A stretch of 48,039 nucleotides of DNA from MGBC131033 sp910585655 (lineage in GTDB: Bacteria; Bacillota; Clostridia; Lachnospirales; Lachnospiraceae): positions 1-48,039 of the forward strand of contig CATBCG010000034.1 in the NCBI GenBank assembly GCA_949502025.1, given 5' to 3'. The position numbers were made by a program, and so were the translations under genes. The notes beneath the pieces are model-generated. The model made no database searches. It was not told the DNA's origin and worked only from the letters and a program-made list of their open reading frames with translations. This document shows positions 15,678-24,838 of the stretch, piece by piece (within the stretch, counting starts at the first letter, position 1; each line of letters begins with the position of its first letter).

Positions 15678-16973
15678 ATGAATATTGTTTGGGCATTGAT
15701 CATTTTTTCGGCAGTTGTCGTGATACACGAGCTGGGGCATTTTTTACTGGCAAGGAAAAACGGAGTGGCTGTCACGGAATTTTCCGTAGGGATGGGACCG
15801 AGACTGGCTTCTTTTGTACGCGGAGGAACGCGCTATTCCTTAAAGCTGTTTCCAATCGGCGGATCTTGTATGATGGTAGGAGAGGACGAGGTTAGCGACG
15901 ATCCGAATGCGTTTCATAAAAAATCCGTCTGGGCGCGGATTTCCGTGATTGTAGCCGGACCGTTGTTCAATTTTATTCTTGCTTTTTTGCTGTCGCTGTT
16001 TGTGATTGGCGGGATTGGCTATGATCCGGCTCTGGTCGTCAGTGTAGACGAAAACTCTCCGGCAGCAGCGGCTGGTCTGCAGGAAGGAGATTTGATTACA
16101 TCCTTTGGCGGGAAACGGATTAGCATTGGCAGGGAACTGTCAAACTATCTTCAGTTCCATCCGGTTTCCGAGCGGGATATTGCGGTAAGCTATACGAGAG
16201 ACGGAGAGCATTATAAGACCGTTCTCCATCCGGTCAAGCGGGAAGTGTATTTGCTGGGATTTCAGTATTATTCGAGCGAGGTAGCGGCAGAAATCAGTTC
16301 TTTGACCGAGGAAAGTGTGCTGGCACAGGCAGGTGTCCAGGCAGGAGACATTATTACGGCGGTCAACGGAACCTCCGTAGCGAACGGAGCGGAGCTAAGT
16401 CAATATTTTAACTTGAATCCGTTAAACGAAGAGGCAGTGGAAGTGACGCTGCAGCGAGGTGAAAAGGAATACACGGTTTCCGTAACGCCGGCTTATGCAG
16501 GCGCTTCGTATTCGATTGGAATGAGCCATAACCTGGGACGGGTAAGAACAGGCGTTTGGGGAACGTTGAAATACAGTCTGAACGAAGTCCGTTTCTGGAT
16601 TAGCAGTACGATAGAAAGCCTGGGGCAGATGATTACCGGACGGGTCTCAAAAGACGATATTGCCGGACCGGTCGGCATCGTGGATATGATTGGCAATACG
16701 TATGAACAGAGCAAGCAGGACGGCTTGTGGTATATCTTATTAAATATGGCGAATATCAGTATTTTGCTTACGGCAAATCTGGGCGTAATCAACTTATTGC
16801 CGATACCAGCCCTAGACGGCGGGCGGCTGGTCTTTTTGCTGATAGAGGCGGTCAGAGGCAAGCCGATTGCTCCGGAAAAAGAGGGAATCGTTCATTTGAT
16901 TGGCTTTGCCGCGCTGATGGTGCTGATGGTATTTGTCTTATTCAACGATGTAAGCAGGTTGTTTGGACGCTAA
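15678..16973 (+). CDS. rseP: Site-2 zinc metalloprotease RseP/RasP
   Basis: 431 aa membrane protease that cuts inside transmembrane segments of anti-sigma factors and remnant signal peptides. The zinc site HELGH is at residues 17-21 within the first membrane segment, the second motif NLLPIPALDGG lies near residue 375, and two PDZ-like domains occur between (GLQEGDLITSFGG near 135 and GVQAGDIITAVNG near 220). Most Firmicutes RasP proteins have one PDZ domain; the second here is clearly readable. ATG 15678 has AGGAGG overlapping the dxr end. Confidence 0.95.
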   Translation: MNIVWALIIFSAVVVIHELGHFLLARKNGVAVTEFSVGMGPRLASFVRGGTRYSLKLFPIGGSCMMVGEDEVSDDPNAFHKKSVWARISVIVAGPLFNFILAFLLSLFVIGGIGYDPALVVSVDENSPAAAAGLQEGDLITSFGGKRISIGRELSNYLQFHPVSERDIAVSYTRDGEHYKTVLHPVKREVYLLGFQYYSSEVAAEISSLTEESVLAQAGVQAGDIITAVNGTSVANGAELSQYFNLNPLNEEAVEVTLQRGEKEYTVSVTPAYAGASYSIGMSHNLGRVRTGVWGTLKYSLNEVRFWISSTIESLGQMITGRVSKDDIAGPVGIVDMIGNTYEQSKQDGLWYILLNMANISILLTANLGVINLLPIPALDGGRLVFLLIEAVRGKPIAPEKEGIVHLIGFAALMVLMVFVLFNDVSRLFGR

Positions 16974-17005
16974 AAGCAGACAGAGGAAAAAGGAGGCATA
17001 TCGAA

Positions 17006-18109
17006 ATGAAAGAGGCAAAAAATACTGCAATCCGGACACAAAGTAAAGTGATCCGGATTGGAACTCAGGTGATCGGCGGCGGGAATCCGATTTTAATTCA
17101 GTCGATGACGAATACAAAGACCGAAGACGTAGCGGCTACGGTAGCGCAGATTCACCGACTGGAGGAAGCCGGATGCGAGATCATTCGCTGTGCGGTGCCG
17201 GATATGGCGGCAGCCGCAGCATTAGCAGAGATCAAAAAAGAAATTTCGATTCCTCTGGTAGCCGATATCCATTTTGACTACCGTCTGGCGATTGCTGCGA
17301 TGGAGCATGGCGCCGACAAAATCCGGATCAATCCGGGAAACATCGGAGGAACCGATGGGAGAACTGCCAGAGAACGGCTTTCGGCAGTCGTAGCATGTGC
17401 CAAAGAACGGCAGATCCCGATTCGGGTAGGCGTCAACAGCGGTTCCGTAGAGCAGACATTGATACGAAAATACGGGCATGTGACGGCAGAGGCTTTGGTC
17501 GAAAGCGCTTTGGATAAAGTGGCGATGATTGAGGAGATAGGCTATGACAATCTGGTGATCAGCTTAAAATCGACCGACGTACCAATGTGCATCCGCGCCC
17601 ACGAGCTGATTGCAGACAAAACAAAGTATCCGCTGCATATCGGGATTACGGAAGCCGGAACGATTGCTGCCGGAACGATCAAATCGGCGGTCGGATTAGG
17701 TATTATCTTGTATGCAGGAATCGGGGATACCATCCGGGTGTCCCTGACCGGAGATCCGGTAGAAGAAGTAAAGTCTGCAAAGCGGATTTTAAAGACGTTA
17801 GGCTTCCGTCAGGGAGGGATTGAAGTAGTCTCCTGCCCGACGTGCGGAAGGACAAGCATTGATCTGATTGGGCTGGCAAATCAGGTAGAAACGATGGTAC
17901 AGCGATTTGATTCGTTAAATCTAAAAGTAGCAGTAATGGGCTGCGCCGTCAATGGTCCCGGGGAGGCAAGAGAAGCGGATCTGGGGATTGCCGGAGGACG
18001 GGGAGAAGGACTGCTGCTGCGGAAAGGAGAAATCCTTCGGAAAGTACCGGAAAACGAGTTGTTGGCTGCCTTGGAGCAGGAATTGGAGCATTGGGAGACG
18101 CAGGAATAA
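17006..18109 (+). CDS. ispG: 4-hydroxy-3-methylbut-2-en-1-yl diphosphate synthase (flavodoxin/ferredoxin)
   Basis: 367 aa. Reduces MEcPP to HMBPP with a [4Fe-4S] cluster, the penultimate MEP pathway step. The TIM-barrel half has GNPILIQSMTNTKTEDV and VADIHFDYRLAI; the cluster cysteines are in SCPTCGRTS near residue 277 and MGCAVNGPGEA near 313. ATG 17006 is preferred: AAGGAGG lies upstream and the family N-terminus starts there; longer in-frame sequence overlaps rseP. It closes the isoprenoid genes and is followed 17 bases later by polC. Confidence 0.96.
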   Translation: MKEAKNTAIRTQSKVIRIGTQVIGGGNPILIQSMTNTKTEDVAATVAQIHRLEEAGCEIIRCAVPDMAAAAALAEIKKEISIPLVADIHFDYRLAIAAMEHGADKIRINPGNIGGTDGRTARERLSAVVACAKERQIPIRVGVNSGSVEQTLIRKYGHVTAEALVESALDKVAMIEEIGYDNLVISLKSTDVPMCIRAHELIADKTKYPLHIGITEAGTIAAGTIKSAVGLGIILYAGIGDTIRVSLTGDPVEEVKSAKRILKTLGFRQGGIEVVSCPTCGRTSIDLIGLANQVETMVQRFDSLNLKVAVMGCAVNGPGEAREADLGIAGGRGEGLLLRKGEILRKVPENELLAALEQELEHWETQE

Positions 18110-18126
18110 GGATAGGAAGTGGGAGA

Positions 18127-21100
18127 ATGAGATTTTTGGAAGCTTTTGAGGGACTGCAGGTGCCGGAACGCTTGGACGCTATATTTGAAGACGTGTCAGT
18201 GGAACGGGTTGTGGCGTCTCACTCTAAACGACTTGTTCAGATACATATTTGCAGCAATCGTCTGATTCCTCATAAAGAGATCGGACGGATGGAGTACCAG
18301 TTGCAAAGGCAGCTTTTTACGGATCTTCCAAACCGGGTGAAACTGGTGGAACATTACCGTTTGTCTGCCCAGTATACCCAGGAAAATCTGTACCATGCTT
18401 ATTTTTCCAGTTTAGTCGAAGAGCTTTCTGCAAAAAGTGTGTTGGATGGCAATCTGCTCCAACATGCACAGGCAGACTTTGAGGGCGGGACGTTGACGCT
18501 GACGTTCGGCGACAGCTTTATTACCAGAAACCGCGCGCCGCAGATTGGCGAATGGTTAAAGGAACTCTATCAGGAACGCTTTACCATGGATCTGGCAGTC
18601 TCCTATGTCTATCAGGAGATACCAGAGCGGAAAGAAGAAGAAACAGAACACTTTGCCGTGGCACAAAGTGCCGTGGGACAAGGTGCCATGGGACAAGGTG
18701 CCATGGGACAAGGTGCGTCTGGAACGCTGGCGGCAACGGCAGTCAGGGGGAGCGCAGGAGGCGATACCATCACCGCCTCTAATGTTTCGGCATCCTCAGG
18801 CACTGTCGCTTCGTCTACTGACACCGGGAAAAAAGTATCTGTTTCGTCTGGAAATATAAACGAGGGAGCGTCTGCGGAGGCGGCGACGGGAAGCGGCAGC
18901 GATAGAGGAACTGCTTTGCCTGCCTCAAAAGGCGCAACACAGCCGGCAAAGAAAAAAAGTATGTTCAGCGTGTATCAAGGTTCTGGCGGAACAGGCGGCT
19001 CCGGAAAGGACGGGCAGCGGGCTTACCGACGGAAGTTGCCGGACGATCCGGATGTATTTTATGGAAAAGCCTTTGAGGGAGAAACAAAGCCGATTTCGGA
19101 GTTAAACGACGGAAGCGGCGAGGTGATCGTTCAGGGACAGGTGCTAAAGGTAGAGGAAAAAGAGACCAGGACGGGAAAAATCCTTTTTACTTTTGCCGTC
19201 ACCGACTTTACTGACAGTATCGGTTCCAAGATTTTTGCCAGAGATGAGGACGAGGCGGGGCGAGTACGGGAAAAACTGAAAAAGGGCGCGTTTATCCGTT
19301 TAAAAGGTGTCGCTTCCTGGGACAACTATTCCCGTGAGCTTTCTCTTGGTTTTTTGGTAGGAATCAAGACCATTCCGGATTTTACAAATAAACGGATGGA
19401 TACGAGCGAGAAAAAGCGGGTAGAGCTGCATCTGCATACCTTGATGAGCGATATGGACGCGGTGGTAAACGTCAAGTCGCTGTTTCAGACATTAAAAAGC
19501 TGGGGACATCGTGCCGTGGCTATTACGGATCATGGAGTGGTGCAGGCGTTTACCGAGGCTTCTCATGCTTTGAGTAAAGGGGACGATTTTAAAGTTATTT
19601 ATGGGATGGAAGCGTATCTGGTAGACGATGTCAGCGATATTGTGCAGAATGATAAAGGGCAGCGCCTGTCAGACACGGCGGTCGTATTTGATATTGAGAC
19701 GACAGGCTTTGGACCGGGAAGCGACCATATTATTGAAATCGGTGCGGTCAAGGTACGGGAGGGGGAAATTGTCGAACATTTTTCTTCTTTCCTCAATCCG
19801 CAGGTGCCGATTCCGTTAGAAATCGAAAAACTGACCGGTATCACCGATGAAATGGTACTTTCTGCACCGACGGTAGAGGTGGTATTGCCGCAGTTTTTAG
19901 CGTTTTGCGAGGGGGCTGTGTTAGTAGCGCATAACGCAGCATTTGATACCAGCTTTATCCGTGCCAAGGCTGCCGCACTACAAATCAAAACAGATTTTAC
20001 GGTAGTGGATACAGTGGGGATGGCGCGGGTGCTGCTGCCGGATTTAAAAAACCATAAGTTAGATACCGTGGCGGCAGCCTGCGGGGTTTCTCTGGAACAT
20101 CATCACCGTGCAGTAGACGATGCCAAAGCGACAGCCGAAATTTATCTCTCTCTTTGCCGGAAGCTGGCAGAACAGGGAGTTGAGACGTTAGAACAGTTAA
20201 ACGAAAACAGTAAATTACCAAAAGAGTTAATCAAAAAACTGCCGACGTATCATACGATTTTACTGGCGAAAAATGATGTAGGAAGAATCAATTTGTATAA
20301 GTTGGTTTCTCTTTCTCATCTGGAATACTTTGCCAGAAGACCACGGATACCAAAAAGCCTGTTGATGGAAAACAGGGAGGGGCTAATCGTTGGATCTGCC
20401 TGTGAGGCGGGAGAGCTTTACCGGGCAATTCTCAACAAACACGGCAAGGAGGAAATCGGCAGGCTTGCCAGGTTTTACGACTATTTTGAAATACAGCCGT
20501 TAGGAAACAATCACTTTATGATCGAAAGCGCCAAGATTCCAGACGTCAATTCCGATGAAGATTTGATTGCGATCAATAAGGAAATCGTGGCGTTAGGAGA
20601 GGAGTATCAAAAACTGGTTGTAGCGACCTGCGACGTTCACTTTTTAAATCCGGAGGACGAGGCTTACCGGCGGATGATTATGAATTCCAAAGGCTTTGAA
20701 GATGCGGATCGGCAGCCTCCACTGTATTTACGTACCACGGAGGAAATGTTAGCGGAATTTTCGTATTTGGGAGCAGAAAAGGCAGAAGAGGTCGTGATCA
20801 CCAATACGAATAAAATTGCCGATATGGTGGAACGGATTTCTCCGGTACGTCCGGACAAATGCCCGCCGATCATTGAAAATTCAGCGGAAACCCTGCGAAA
20901 AATCTGTTATGACAAAGCATATTCGATGTATGGAGATCCGCTTCCGGAACCGGTAAAGGAGCGGCTGGAGCATGAATTAAAATCCATCATCGGAAACGGT
21001 TTTGCCGTCATGTACATCATTGCCCAAAAACTGGTATGGAAATCCAACGAAGACGGCTATCTGGTCGGTTCCCGTGGATCGGTTGGTTCCTCCTTTGTCG

Positions 21101-22773
21101 CAGCGATGGCAGGAATCACCGAGGTGAATTCTCTTCCGGCTCATTATTACTGTGAATCCTGTCATTATTCGGATTTTGATTCCGAAGAAGTCAAGGCATT
21201 TGGCGGGCGTTCCGGCTGCGATATGCCAGATAAGCTCTGCCCGGTCTGTGGGCAGCCTTTGATAAAAGACGGACATGATATCCCGTTTGAAACGTTCCTT
21301 GGCTTTTACGGCGATAAGGAACCAGATATCGACCTGAACTTTTCCGGGGAATATCAGGCAAAAGCCCATGCCTATACAGAGGTAATCTTTGGAGAGGGAC
21401 AGACGTTTCGCGCCGGAACGATTGGTACGGTGGCAGATAAAACCGCCTATGGCTATGTTCTGCGCTATAATGAGGATCATCAGATTGAAGGGATGCGGAG
21501 CGCGGAGATTGAACGGATTTCACAAGGCTGCGTCGGGGTACGACGGACGACCGGACAGCATCCGGGCGGAATCGTCGTGCTGCCGATCGGAGAGGAGATC
21601 TATTCCTTTACCCCGGTACAGCACCCGGCAAACGATATGAATACACCGATTGTCACTACACATTTTGATTATCACTCGATTGACCATAACCTCTTAAAGC
21701 TGGATATTCTCGGACACGACGATCCGACGATGATTCGGATGTTAGAGGACATCACCGGAAAAGATGCCAAAAGTATCCAGTTAGACGATGAAAAGGTATT
21801 GTCTTTGTTTAACGGGCTTTCCGCTTTGGGGATTACTGCCGAAGATTTGGACGGCACCGATCTGGGAAGTCTTGGTATTCCGGAATTTGGAACAGAGTTT
21901 GTCATGCAGATGTTACGAGAAACGAAGCCGAAAAGCTTTTCGGAGTTGGTGCGGATTTCCGGTCTTTCTCATGGAACGGACGTATGGACAGGGAACGCCC
22001 AGGTGCTGGTACAGGAGGGAACCTGTACTCTTTCAACTGCTATCTGTACCCGTGACGATATTATGATCTATTTGATCCAAAAGGGCGTGGAAGCGGGCAA
22101 AGCTTTTAAAATCATGGAAAGCGTACGAAAAGGAAAGGGTCTGACCGAAGAGATGGAAACAGCAATGAAAGCCTGCGACGTACCGGACTGGTATATCTGG
22201 TCATGTAAAAAAATCCAGTACATGTTTCCAAAAGCTCATGCTGCCGCTTACGTTATGATGGGCTTTCGGATTGCCTGGTTTAAAGTCTATGAACCGTTGG
22301 CTTATTACGCCGCTTTTTTCAGTATCCGGGCAACTGCCTTTGACTATGAAAAAATGTGCCAGGGGCGGGCGCACTTAGACGCGGAAATCAATCTGATCAA
22401 AAAGAAAGGGAACGAGGCTACGAACAAAGAACAGGATATGCTGCGGGATATGAAAATCGTCCAGGAAATGTATGCCAGGGGCTTTGGATTTCATAAAATT
22501 GCTCTCTATCAGGCGCAAGCCAAGCACTTTCAAATATTGGATGGAAAGCTGATGCCGTCTTTTAATTCGATTGACGGAATGGGAGACAAGGCAGCGATGG
22601 GCATTGTAGACGCCATAAAAGACGGACCGTTTCTGTCAAAAGATGATTTAAAGCAACGGGCAAAAGTTAGCCAGACAACAGTAGATACGATGTCCAGGCT
22701 GGGACTGTTAGACGGGCTGCCGGAGAGTAATCAGATTTCGCTGCTGGATTTTTTTGGAGTGGAAGAGACGTAA
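18127..22773 (+). CDS. polC: DNA polymerase III alpha subunit, PolC type
   Basis: 1548 aa from ATG 18127, longer than the usual 1430-1450. It is the replicative polymerase of low-GC Gram-positives. Order: N-terminal domain, a low-complexity linker (about residues 175-285), an OB fold (EVIVQGQVLKVEEKETRTGK near 335), PHP domain (RVELHLHTLMSDMDAV near 433), inserted DEDDh exonuclease (VFDIETTGFGPGSDH near 520, ending HHHRAVDDAKAT), then the polymerase palm with SRGSVGSSFVAAM and PDIDLNFSGEYQ and the C-terminal CEDAHD-like TVDTMSRLGLLDGLP. The extra length comes from the linker, which includes a 15-base tandem repeat. An in-frame ATG at 18091 overlaps ispG and lacks a site. Confidence 0.97.
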   Translation: MRFLEAFEGLQVPERLDAIFEDVSVERVVASHSKRLVQIHICSNRLIPHKEIGRMEYQLQRQLFTDLPNRVKLVEHYRLSAQYTQENLYHAYFSSLVEELSAKSVLDGNLLQHAQADFEGGTLTLTFGDSFITRNRAPQIGEWLKELYQERFTMDLAVSYVYQEIPERKEEETEHFAVAQSAVGQGAMGQGAMGQGASGTLAATAVRGSAGGDTITASNVSASSGTVASSTDTGKKVSVSSGNINEGASAEAATGSGSDRGTALPASKGATQPAKKKSMFSVYQGSGGTGGSGKDGQRAYRRKLPDDPDVFYGKAFEGETKPISELNDGSGEVIVQGQVLKVEEKETRTGKILFTFAVTDFTDSIGSKIFARDEDEAGRVREKLKKGAFIRLKGVASWDNYSRELSLGFLVGIKTIPDFTNKRMDTSEKKRVELHLHTLMSDMDAVVNVKSLFQTLKSWGHRAVAITDHGVVQAFTEASHALSKGDDFKVIYGMEAYLVDDVSDIVQNDKGQRLSDTAVVFDIETTGFGPGSDHIIEIGAVKVREGEIVEHFSSFLNPQVPIPLEIEKLTGITDEMVLSAPTVEVVLPQFLAFCEGAVLVAHNAAFDTSFIRAKAAALQIKTDFTVVDTVGMARVLLPDLKNHKLDTVAAACGVSLEHHHRAVDDAKATAEIYLSLCRKLAEQGVETLEQLNENSKLPKELIKKLPTYHTILLAKNDVGRINLYKLVSLSHLEYFARRPRIPKSLLMENREGLIVGSACEAGELYRAILNKHGKEEIGRLARFYDYFEIQPLGNNHFMIESAKIPDVNSDEDLIAINKEIVALGEEYQKLVVATCDVHFLNPEDEAYRRMIMNSKGFEDADRQPPLYLRTTEEMLAEFSYLGAEKAEEVVITNTNKIADMVERISPVRPDKCPPIIENSAETLRKICYDKAYSMYGDPLPEPVKERLEHELKSIIGNGFAVMYIIAQKLVWKSNEDGYLVGSRGSVGSSFVAAMAGITEVNSLPAHYYCESCHYSDFDSEEVKAFGGRSGCDMPDKLCPVCGQPLIKDGHDIPFETFLGFYGDKEPDIDLNFSGEYQAKAHAYTEVIFGEGQTFRAGTIGTVADKTAYGYVLRYNEDHQIEGMRSAEIERISQGCVGVRRTTGQHPGGIVVLPIGEEIYSFTPVQHPANDMNTPIVTTHFDYHSIDHNLLKLDILGHDDPTMIRMLEDITGKDAKSIQLDDEKVLSLFNGLSALGITAEDLDGTDLGSLGIPEFGTEFVMQMLRETKPKSFSELVRISGLSHGTDVWTGNAQVLVQEGTCTLSTAICTRDDIMIYLIQKGVEAGKAFKIMESVRKGKGLTEEMETAMKACDVPDWYIWSCKKIQYMFPKAHAAAYVMMGFRIAWFKVYEPLAYYAAFFSIRATAFDYEKMCQGRAHLDAEINLIKKKGNEATNKEQDMLRDMKIVQEMYARGFGFHKIALYQAQAKHFQILDGKLMPSFNSIDGMGDKAAMGIVDAIKDGPFLSKDDLKQRAKVSQTTVDTMSRLGLLDGLPESNQISLLDFFGVEET
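18655..18720 (+). repeat. 15-base tandem repeat inside the polC linker
   Basis: About four copies of a 15-base unit, GGACAAGGTGCCATG-like, encode successive GAMGQ pentapeptides (the first copy reads SAVGQ). The unit length is a multiple of three, so copy-number change would keep the frame. It lies in the disordered linker between the N-terminal and OB domains. Confidence 0.8.
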
Positions 22774-22784
22774 AAAAAGAGAAA

Positions 22785-22824
22785 AAAGGCACGTGGTTTA
22801 TTATCTAAATTTCCAGTGCCTTTT
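22785..22824 (+). terminator. Intrinsic terminator after polC
   Basis: Arms AAAAGGCAC and GTGCCTTTT with an AT-rich loop, preceded by A-run and followed by CT; bidirectional in form. It closes the long pyrH-to-polC run. Confidence 0.75.
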
Positions 22825-23086
22825 CTGCTAAATATTCATTATACAAAATAATAGTTACATTTACAAGAAATTTATAGAGATTTTGACAAAATAAAAAGAG
22901 CGAAAATTTTATCCAAAAAGAAAAAAACAGCACATCCGCCTGTTTTTTGCCGCCAGGCAAAATAGTGTCGCTGGAAGAAAATCGGCTTGTCTGCTATGCT
23001 GGAATCAGATTTTATTTTCATTCATCTGAAAATTTAGCGAAGGCAAGGAAGGAGGACGGCTGTGGCAGATACAGCCGAAAAAGGCA
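22825..23086. other. Gene-free stretch between polC and the GH13 gene
   Basis: AT-rich sequence without a credible gene. It contains a second terminator-like hairpin at 22922-22948 (AAAAAACAG and CTGTTTTTT), then a probable promoter region that could not be fixed, and at 23057-23078 a 7-bp stem (CGGCTGT and ACAGCCG) lying between the strong GGAGG at 23051 and the GH13 start codon. Confidence 0.5.
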
Positions 23087-24553
23087 ATGAAAAAAGTGAC
23101 AAACCAATGTATGCTCATTACTTATTCCGACAGTATGGGCAAAAATTTAAAGGAGTTGTATGAGATTTTAGAGGAGGAGTTTACAGGGGTCATCGAAGGG
23201 GTGCATATTCTTCCGTTTTTCCCGTCTTCCGGCGATCGGGGCTTTGCGCCGATTACCTATGATCAGGTCGATCCGGTTTTTGGAGATTGGGAGGATATCA
23301 AACGTTTTTCGGAAAAATATTATCTGATGTGCGATTTTATGATCAATCATATCTCGGTACAGAGTGAGGAATTTCAGGATTATATGAAGCAAAAGGAGGC
23401 TTCGCCTTACAAGGAGATGTTTGTTCACTGGAACGAATTTTGGAACGGAGAGCCGTCGGAAGAGGATTTGAACAAGCTGTATATGAGAAAGGCAGAGGGA
23501 CCTTGTAAGAACTGCACATTTGAGGATGGAACGTCTGTCAAGCTTTGGAACACGTTTGGACCGGAGCAGATTGATTTGGACTGGAAAAAGGAAGTGACAA
23601 AGGACTATTATCGTCGTACCTTAACCCATCTGGCACAATATGTTCCATTGATCCGCTTTGACGCTCTGGCATATGCGTCCAAGCGTCCGGGAACGAGCTG
23701 CTTTTTTATCGAACCAGAAGTCTGGGAGGTATTAGAGATTGGGACGGAGCCTTTAAAGCCATATGGGACGGAAGCGCTTTCGGAAATCCATGAGAATTAT
23801 AAAATTCAACTGGCGATGGCAGAAAAGGGGTATTGGGTGTATGACTTCTGTCTGCCGATGTTGCTGCTCCATGGCTTAAAAACAGGACGAGTGGATCGGC
23901 TGGCTGCCTGGCTGCGGATTTGCCCGCACAAGCAGTTTACCACATTGGATACGCATGACGGGATTGGCGTAGTAGATGTGACGTATATGTTAGAGGAGGA
24001 CGAAATTCAGGAGGTATGCGACGACGTGCTGGAAATTACAAAAGAGGCAAGGAAGTTCCTTCCGGTGCGCTTTGCTTCGATGTTAAAAGCAGGCGGGAAA
24101 CAACGTCGCTATCAGCTAAATTGTACGTATTATTCAGCGCTTCACGAAAATGACGACGCGTATTTGCTGGCGCGGCTGGTTCAGTTTTTTACCCCAGGTA
24201 TTCCGCAGGTCTATTATGTAGGGCTGTTTGCCGGGAAAAATGATATGGAACTGATGGAGCAGACAAAAGGCGCGGACGGCAGGAATATCAACCGTCATTA
24301 TTATACACGGGAAGAGATTCGGGAAACCGTAAAATGGCCGATGCTACAAAGGATGTATGAGGTGATGCGCTTCCGCAATACCTATCCGGTTTTTGACGGC
24401 GACTTTTCCGTAGAAGAGGGAGAGGAAACAGGGCAGATTACTATGTCGTGGAGCGACGGGAAGCTTGCCGCCAGCTTAAAAGCGGATTTTAGGGATTATT
24501 CTTATGAGATTTCGTATCTGGATCCGGAGGATGGAAGTAAGAAAATATTATAA
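23087..24553 (+). CDS. Sucrose phosphorylase-like GH13 (subfamily 18) glycoside phosphorylase
   Basis: 488 aa, the usual length for GH13_18. These enzymes phosphorolyse sucrose or a related glucoside to glucose-1-phosphate. Visible: LITYSDSMGKNL at the N-terminus, GVHILPFFPSSGDRGFAPITY, the nucleophile Asp near 191 in LIRFDALAYASK, SEIHENY near 233 with the acid/base Glu, and TLDTHDGIGVVD near 288. The subfamily also contains sucrose-6-phosphate, glucosylglycerol and glucosylglycerate phosphorylases, so the acceptor is open. ATG 23087 matches the family start, but its best Shine-Dalgarno lies 32 bases away beyond a small hairpin; a weak AAAGG is close by. It is monocistronic with its own terminator. 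Confidence 0.85.
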   Translation: MKKVTNQCMLITYSDSMGKNLKELYEILEEEFTGVIEGVHILPFFPSSGDRGFAPITYDQVDPVFGDWEDIKRFSEKYYLMCDFMINHISVQSEEFQDYMKQKEASPYKEMFVHWNEFWNGEPSEEDLNKLYMRKAEGPCKNCTFEDGTSVKLWNTFGPEQIDLDWKKEVTKDYYRRTLTHLAQYVPLIRFDALAYASKRPGTSCFFIEPEVWEVLEIGTEPLKPYGTEALSEIHENYKIQLAMAEKGYWVYDFCLPMLLLHGLKTGRVDRLAAWLRICPHKQFTTLDTHDGIGVVDVTYMLEEDEIQEVCDDVLEITKEARKFLPVRFASMLKAGGKQRRYQLNCTYYSALHENDDAYLLARLVQFFTPGIPQVYYVGLFAGKNDMELMEQTKGADGRNINRHYYTREEIRETVKWPMLQRMYEVMRFRNTYPVFDGDFSVEEGEETGQITMSWSDGKLAASLKADFRDYSYEISYLDPEDGSKKIL

Positions 24554-24572
24554 AGAAGCTTACTAAAACAGA

Positions 24573-24613
24573 AAAACGCCAGGGAGCAGAGTTACCGCTT
24601 TCCTGGCGTTTTG
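24573..24613 (+). terminator. Intrinsic terminator after the GH13 gene
   Basis: AAAACGCCAGGGA pairs with TCCTGGCGTTTT, giving a strong stem bounded by A- and T-runs, 20 bases after the stop codon. Confidence 0.8.
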
Positions 24614-24616
24614 TTG

Positions 24617-24726
24617 TAGGATAGGAAAGCTCTCCGGGGGATGCGCACTTCGCGCCTAAGGAAAATGTCTGCTGACGCAGACGCGCTTCGGCGCGGGAAT
24701 TCCACTTTGTGGAATTCTTTTTCATA
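24617..24726 (+). repeat. Intergenic hairpin repeat, copy B
   Basis: Starts ATAGGAAAGCTCTCCGGGGG and runs through GGGATGCGCACTTCGCG, a small hairpin GTCTGC-TGAC-GCAGAC, a GCGC-TTCG-GCGC hairpin and the terminal 9-bp-arm hairpin at 24697-24717 with trailing TTTTTC. It is almost identical, in opposite orientation, to copy C at 34041-34156. It follows the GH13 terminator and precedes the helicase gene. Confidence 0.85.
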
Positions 24727-24838
24727 TAATTAGAAAAATTGTTTTTTTAGGAAAGATAGATAGCTTATTGGAACCAGATATGTTAAAATGAAAAGGACAA
24801 AAGAAACAGGAAATAAGAAATCACAAGGAAAGAGGATT

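Noticed and set aside
18655..18720. CRISPR-like array or sequencing artefact in polC
   Set aside because: The repeats are contiguous 15-mers without spacers and keep the reading frame inside a disordered linker.
24489..24725. Minus-strand frame starting KKNSTKWNS in repeat copy B
   Set aside because: The frame is created by the terminal hairpin of the repeat; similar spurious starts occur at the other copies.
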